Shown in pieces: positions 60,313 through 64,000 of a stretch of DNA of 64,000 bases. The DNA lies in contig CALLNU010000020.1 of assembly GCA_938005465.1 (NCBI GenBank), forward strand, positions 5,148 to 69,147, read 5' to 3'. Numbering within the stretch: position 1 is the first letter of the stretch; every line of letters starts with the position of its first letter. The DNA comes from an uncultured Collinsella sp. Lineage in GTDB: Bacteria; Actinomycetota; Coriobacteriia; Coriobacteriales; Coriobacteriaceae. The notes under the pieces are model-generated. The model ran no database searches, was not told the DNA's origin, and was given only the letters and a program-made list of their open reading frames with translations. Both the position numbers and the translations under genes were made by a program.

Positions 60313-60425
60313 TGGGGACGTTCTTTTTCTGCCGACAGTGGGGGACAGTCCTTGCAGCTTTTTGCGAAGAGTGTCCCCAGTGACTGGTCGTTTAAGAATG
60401 TCCCCAATGACTACCCAACGACTAG
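60313..60425 (-). repeat. GGGGAC-type repeats in opposite orientations
   Basis: Plus-oriented units occur at 60313 (ATGGGGACGTTC) and 60341 (GGGGGACAGTCC). Minus-oriented units follow: GTGTCCCC (60371) and GTTTAAGAATGTCCCCAATG (60391-60410), the reverse complement of the copy at 59303. The last unit abuts the stop of the next gene. Confidence 0.8.
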
Positions 60426-61264
60426 GCGAGGGCGGCCATGATGGTGCGGGCGACGCCGTCGTGGTCGTTGTCGTATTCGGTGATGGCGTCGGCGGCCTCG
60501 CGGTCCTCGGGCTCGGCGTTGATCATGGCCATGCCGTGGCCCGCTGCCTGCAGCATGGGGATGTCGTTGATGTTGTCGCCGAACGCCCAAGCGTCGGCGA
60601 GACGCTCGCCCAGGTGCTCGCAGAGCCACGTGAGGGCCGTTCCCTTGGTGGCGCCCTCGCCCATGACCTCGATATTCATGGCGTACGAACGCGTGACTTC
60701 AATGCCTCCGAGCGTGTCGAGTTCCGCCGCGATGGCGTCGCGATCAGCCGGGTTGTGCCAGTACATGGCGATGCGCTCGAGCGTCTCGACCTCGTCGATC
60801 TTGCTGTCGATATCCATGTCGATCGGTGTTCGTGTGCGCTTGAGCGAAGCCGCGATGTGGGGGTCGCCGCCGCAGAATTCGTCCAGGCGCGTGTAGAGCG
60901 AGCGGGGGAGGAAGCACTGCCCATCCGCGAAGATATCGAAGGTCACATCGTGGCCGGCGGCGATGCGATGGATGCGATGGGCAATGCCGCAATCGAGCGG
61001 ACGGCTCAAGATGCACGTGGCGCGCGAGGCGTCGGTGGGCACATCGTCGTCGAGCTGCCAGACGCTGGCGCCATTGGCGCAAACGGCATAGTGCACGGCG
61101 GTATGGGCGAGGATGGGCTCAAAGATGCCCGACAGCGGACGTCCCGTGCAGGGCACAAATTCAATCCCGCGTCGAGCGAGCTCGTCGAGCATCGCCCAGG
61201 TGGCATCGCTCATCTGCTTATCGCTCGTCAACAGCGTTCCATCCATATCGGAAAACACAATCAT
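60422..61264 (-). CDS. HAD-superfamily (Cof-type IIB) phosphatase, second copy
   Basis: 280 residues. Motif I is FSDMDGTLLTSDKQ at 4-17, and the motif IV region ADAWAFGDNINDIPMLQAAG is near 225. It is only distantly like the copy at 59509, so it is not a recent duplicate. Sugar phosphate or cofactor phosphatase; substrate unknown. The two genes converge. Confidence 0.88.
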   Translation of the reverse strand: MIVFSDMDGTLLTSDKQMSDATWAMLDELARRGIEFVPCTGRPLSGIFEPILAHTAVHYAVCANGASVWQLDDDVPTDASRATCILSRPLDCGIAHRIHRIAAGHDVTFDIFADGQCFLPRSLYTRLDEFCGGDPHIAASLKRTRTPIDMDIDSKIDEVETLERIAMYWHNPADRDAIAAELDTLGGIEVTRSYAMNIEVMGEGATKGTALTWLCEHLGERLADAWAFGDNINDIPMLQAAGHGMAMINAEPEDREAADAITEYDNDHDGVARTIMAALA

Positions 61265-61351
61265 TTGATGCAGCCCTTTCTGCTGGCATAAAAAGCGTGG
61301 CCGAGGGCGATGATGCCCTGGCCACGCTCGGGTTCTATAACGGTCCGCGTC

Positions 61352-62770
61352 CTAGCGATCGGCGAGCGGCTTGTACTCCAGCGGCTCGATAACCGGGCGA
61401 TACGCGGGGCGAATAATGCGGTGCGCGCAGAAGAGCTCTTCCATGCGGTGTGCCGACCAGCCGGCCATGCGGGCGACGGCGAATAGCGGCGTAAAAAGCG
61501 TCTCGGGTACGCCGAGCATCTTGTAGATAAAGCCCGTGTACAGGTCGATGTTGGCACAGATGGGCTTGGTCATGCCGTGGTCGCGCATCACCTGCGGTGC
61601 CAGGCGCTCGATGCGCTCGATGAGCGCGAACTCCTCGCCCAGGTCCTTCTTGGCGGCAAGCGTGCGCGCGTAACGGCGGCAGACCTCGGCGCGCGGGTCG
61701 CTCAGCGTGTAGACGGCGTGGCCCATACCGTAGATGAGACCCGTGCCGTCGAAGGCCTGCTTGTCGAGGATCTTGCCCAGGTAGGCTGCGACCTCGTCCT
61801 CGTCCTCCCAATTGGAGACGTGCGCACGGATGTCCTCGTGCATGGACACGACCTTGGCATTGGCACCGCCGTGGCGCGGGCCCTTGAGCGAGCCGATAGC
61901 CGCGGCGTAGGCGGAATACGGGTCGGTGGCCGAGGAGGACAGCACGCGGCAGGCGAACGTGGAGTTGTTGCCGCCGCCGTGCTCGGCATGCAGCATGAGC
62001 ATCACGTCGAGCAGCATGGCCTCGTCGCGGGTGAATGCCATGCCGCCGCGTAGGACCTGCAGGATGGTCTCAGCGGTGGAGAGGCCGGGTGTGGGGTGCG
62101 GCACATGAACCTCGGAGCCGCGGCGCTTGGCGACCGAGGCCATATGCGCGAAGGCGGCGATGCGGGGGAGACGGGCGAGCATGGAGATGGCGACGTCGAT
62201 TTCGTGTTCGGGTGTAATGGCGTCGGGCTCGGCGTCGAAGGCGTAGAGCAGCAGCACGGCGCGCTGAAGCACATTCATGATGCTCGACGACACCGTGGTC
62301 ATGGGGAACTCACGGACGTATTCGTCGCTCAGGTGCCTAAAAGCACCCAGGCGTCCGCAAAAACCGTCGAGTTCCTCTTTGGTGGGCAGCGAGCCCGTGA
62401 TGAGCAGATAGGCGACCTCTTCGTAGCCGTAGCGGTTCTCGGCCTGGGCGTTGTTGACCAGATCCTCGATGCTGTAGCCACGAAGCGTGAGCTTGCCCTG
62501 ATCGGGCACGACTTTGCCGTCGACCTTGTTGTAGCCGTGCACGTCCGAGATACGGGTAAGGCCCGCGACCACGCCCGAGCCGTCGGCATTGCGCAGGCCG
62601 CGTTTGACGTTGTGCTCTACGAACAGGCCCTCGTCGTACGGGGCGGTCGGCAGGCCGTGGTAGAGGTTTTCGCTTTCGGGCGAAATCTGACGGCTCGCCT
62701 CGTAATCCAGAACCAGGCGGCTCAGGTGATCGTCGAAGCGGTAGTAGATTTTCTTGGCGTCGTAGGCCAT
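61352..62770 (-). CDS. gltA: Citrate synthase
   Basis: 472 residues. The catalytic histidines lie in LHAEHGGGNNSTF near 262 and GPRHGGANAKV near 299. The long N-terminal segment (residues 1-80) and the internal KLTLRGYSIEDLVNN fit the larger citrate/2-methylcitrate synthase branch found in anaerobic Actinobacteria and clostridia. It condenses oxaloacetate and acetyl-CoA, probably for glutamate synthesis in an incomplete cycle. Confidence 0.92.
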   Translation of the reverse strand: MAYDAKKIYYRFDDHLSRLVLDYEASRQISPESENLYHGLPTAPYDEGLFVEHNVKRGLRNADGSGVVAGLTRISDVHGYNKVDGKVVPDQGKLTLRGYSIEDLVNNAQAENRYGYEEVAYLLITGSLPTKEELDGFCGRLGAFRHLSDEYVREFPMTTVSSSIMNVLQRAVLLLYAFDAEPDAITPEHEIDVAISMLARLPRIAAFAHMASVAKRRGSEVHVPHPTPGLSTAETILQVLRGGMAFTRDEAMLLDVMLMLHAEHGGGNNSTFACRVLSSSATDPYSAYAAAIGSLKGPRHGGANAKVVSMHEDIRAHVSNWEDEDEVAAYLGKILDKQAFDGTGLIYGMGHAVYTLSDPRAEVCRRYARTLAAKKDLGEEFALIERIERLAPQVMRDHGMTKPICANIDLYTGFIYKMLGVPETLFTPLFAVARMAGWSAHRMEELFCAHRIIRPAYRPVIEPLEYKPLADR

Positions 62771-62847
62771 GCGCGCTCCTCTCCGGTCCGCTTTGGGGCC
62801 GCGCGCTTGGACGATATGACGTCAAGCTGCCCCGAGCGGCTTGTTCG

Positions 62848-63135
62848 CTACAGGCGGTACATAAAGTTAAAGACGTCCTCGCGCTGGATGGACACGTTGA
62901 CGCCCGAAAGCTCACCGGCCTCGGCCAGCGCCTTCTGCAGCTCGGCGAAGTCGAGCTTGGACTCGGCGGTGTCGGCCAGCATGGTCATGGTGAAGATGTC
63001 CTCGATAATGGACTGCGTGATGTCGCGGATGTCGACGTTGGCCTCGCCCAAAACGCGGGTGACGCCGGCGACGATGCCGGGGCGGTTCTTGCCAAGGACG
63101 GTGATGACGATGCGGGAGGACGAGATCTCGGCCAT
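62848..63135 (-). CDS. ACT-domain protein (UPF0237 type)
   Basis: 95 residues forming a single ACT domain: VITVLGKNRPGIVAGVTRVL at the start, then DITQSIIEDIFTMTM. This small family binds an amino acid or similar ligand and is thought to be regulatory. In many genomes it is paired with an UPF0210 gene; that partner is not next to it here. Confidence 0.88.
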   Translation of the reverse strand: MAEISSSRIVITVLGKNRPGIVAGVTRVLGEANVDIRDITQSIIEDIFTMTMLADTAESKLDFAELQKALAEAGELSGVNVSIQREDVFNFMYRL

Positions 63136-63329
63136 GGGAAACCCTTTCGCGTGGTTGCGGTGCGCGCGGGGCGCTCCGCTACGGTACAGTGTTCATCATT
63201 GTACCTGTCTGGCGCCAAAAGGGGTGTGCTTACTGCGGCGTTACACGTCTGCAACATGGGAGAAGGGGCGGCAGGGTGCGTGTCCGCTGCGGTTGGCCAC
63301 GCCGCGTTGCACAAAGACCGTGAACCTTT

Positions 63330-63358
63330 TGTGGGACACGCGGCGCCGTGGTACCATA
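63330..63358 (+). promoter_or_regulatory. Predicted rpmE promoter
   Basis: TTGTGG (63330-63335) and TACCAT (63353-63358) are 17 bases apart. Confidence 0.55.
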
Positions 63359-63370
63359 GCCGAGTTTGTT

Positions 63371-63419
63371 GTCTTGGTCGGAAACCAAGACGCCTTATGC
63401 GCTGATCGGTAACCAGCGC
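63371..63419 (+). promoter_or_regulatory. Two-hairpin leader of rpmE, candidate L31 autoregulatory RNA
   Basis: GTCTTGGT/ACCAAGAC (63371-63391, loop CGGAA) and GCGCTG/CAGCGC (63399-63419) are separated by 7 bases, both with CGG-containing loops. L31 leader RNAs have been described in Actinobacteria, including Coriobacteria; this one is in the right place and has repeated similar loops. Confidence 0.55.
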
Positions 63420-63441
63420 CTGACCAATAAGGAGTCCTACC

Positions 63442-63867
63442 ATGAAGCAGGGTATCCATCCCCAGTATGTCGAGTGCACGGTGACGTGCTCCTGCGGCAA
63501 CACCTTCAAGACGCACGCTACCGTGTCCGAGATGAAGGTCGAGCTTTGCAACGAGTGCCATCCGTTCTACACCGGCCAGCAGAAGTTCGTCGACACCGGT
63601 GGACGCGTCCAGCGCTTCGCCGACAAGTTCGGTGGCGCCGCTGCCGCCCAGCTCAAGAAGGCTGAGGAGGCCAAGGCTGCCAAGGCCGCCAAGGCTGCTG
63701 AGGCCGAGGCCGCTCGCAAGGCCGCCGCTGAGGCTAAGGCTGCCGAGAAGGCTAAGCGTGCCGCTAAGTTTGCCGAGGAGGCTGCCAAGCAGGCCGTCGA
63801 GGCTCCCGCAGAGGCTCCCGTCGAGGAGACCGCTGCCGAGGCCGAGACCACCGAGGCTGCTGAGTAA
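63442..63867 (+). CDS. rpmE: 50S ribosomal protein L31 with long Ala/Lys/Glu tail
   Basis: 141 residues, about twice the usual L31 length. Residues 1-68 are zinc-type L31 (MKQGIHPQYVECTVTCSCGN; CNECHPFYTGQQKFVDTGGR). Residues 69-141 are a low-complexity tail of Ala, Lys and Glu with an acidic end, probably helical or disordered. It resembles the tail of L17 in the same window. L31 bridges the ribosomal subunits. Confidence 0.95.
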   Translation: MKQGIHPQYVECTVTCSCGNTFKTHATVSEMKVELCNECHPFYTGQQKFVDTGGRVQRFADKFGGAAAAQLKKAEEAKAAKAAKAAEAEAARKAAAEAKAAEKAKRAAKFAEEAAKQAVEAPAEAPVEETAAEAETTEAAE

Positions 63868-63902
63868 ATAGCTCGCCGCGGAATCACTCGCATTCATGGC
63901 AT

Positions 63903-63942
63903 AAGGGCCGTGCATCCGTTTGGGTGCGCGGTCCTTTTCTTT
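63903..63942 (+). terminator. Terminator after rpmE
   Basis: AAGGGCCGTGCATCC pairs with GGGTGCGCGGTCCTT (two G-T or mismatched positions), then TTCTTTT. Confidence 0.85.
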
Positions 63943-64000
63943 TGGCTCTGTTAGACCAGGATTGACATACATATGTCCTCACGGTGCCATATCGTTGACC

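Larger units (their letters stand above)
63136..63441. other. Divergent region between the ACT gene and rpmE
   Basis: 306 bases. It holds the rpmE promoter and the two-hairpin leader. No gene was recognised. Confidence 0.6.

Noticed and set aside
59509..61264. Recent tandem duplication of the HAD phosphatase
   Set aside because: The two proteins share family motifs only; they are too different and lie in opposite orientations.
1..64000. tRNA or rRNA genes
   Set aside because: No cloverleaf with a GGTTCGAATCC-type T-arm or rRNA-like stretch was noticed in the intergenic regions; a tRNA scan would settle this.

Overview
The window looks like the chromosome of a high-GC anaerobic gut actinobacterium of class Coriobacteriia, most likely Collinsella or a close relative. 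That placement rests on recalled resemblance of the proteins, strong GC3 codon bias, Actinobacteria-type ribosomal gene order and an anaerobic selenium/molybdenum purine pathway. No rRNA or tRNA gene was seen.

Layout. (1) 1-570: the end of rplN and all of rplX, closed by a strong terminator. (2) 571-38976: about 38.4 kb that is not ribosomal and that separates rplX from rplE, genes normally adjacent in the spc operon. (3) 38977-49618: the rest of the spc/alpha operons in standard order (rplE, rpsZ, rpsH, rplF, rplR, rpsE, rpmD, rplO, secY, adk, map, infA, rpmJ, rpsM, rpsK, rpsD, rpoA, rplQ, truA), restarted from its own promoter. (4) 49780-63867: ordinary chromosome with a glycosyltransferase, argR, a class A PBP, a U32 protein, tyrS, adenine deaminase, two HAD phosphatases, citrate synthase, an ACT protein and rpmE.

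The intruding segment is mostly one metabolic system: anaerobic purine breakdown through a selenium-dependent molybdenum hydroxylase. Its left block is permease, ssnA, ygfK, polyferredoxin, xdhD. Its right block is dpaL, ygeY, ygeW, mocA, hyuA, yqeC, yqeB, xdhC. Each block has its own divergently transcribed YheO-type regulator. RidA lies nearby and would suit the 2-aminoacrylate made by DpaL. Adenine deaminase at 57.5 kb could feed hypoxanthine into the same route. The likely flow is purine uptake, hydroxylation by XdhD with electrons leaving through ferredoxin and YgfK, ring opening by HyuA and SsnA type amidohydrolases, and release of ammonia, pyruvate and carbamoyl compounds through DpaL, YgeY and YgeW.

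Between the two purine blocks (17.4-27.7 kb) is an accessory patch. It has a 62-bp-period array of 46-bp palindromes, a protein with an AbiEi-like start and a nuclease-fold end, two solitary AAA ATPases (DUF234 and DUF4143 types) each preceded by elaborate repeats, a DnaQ-like exonuclease, an unrecognised helical protein, a sortase-anchored surface protein, and an orphan 33-bp repeat array. This patch and the split ribosomal operon are the most unusual parts of the window. A family of short intergenic GGGGAC repeats also occurs at four places.
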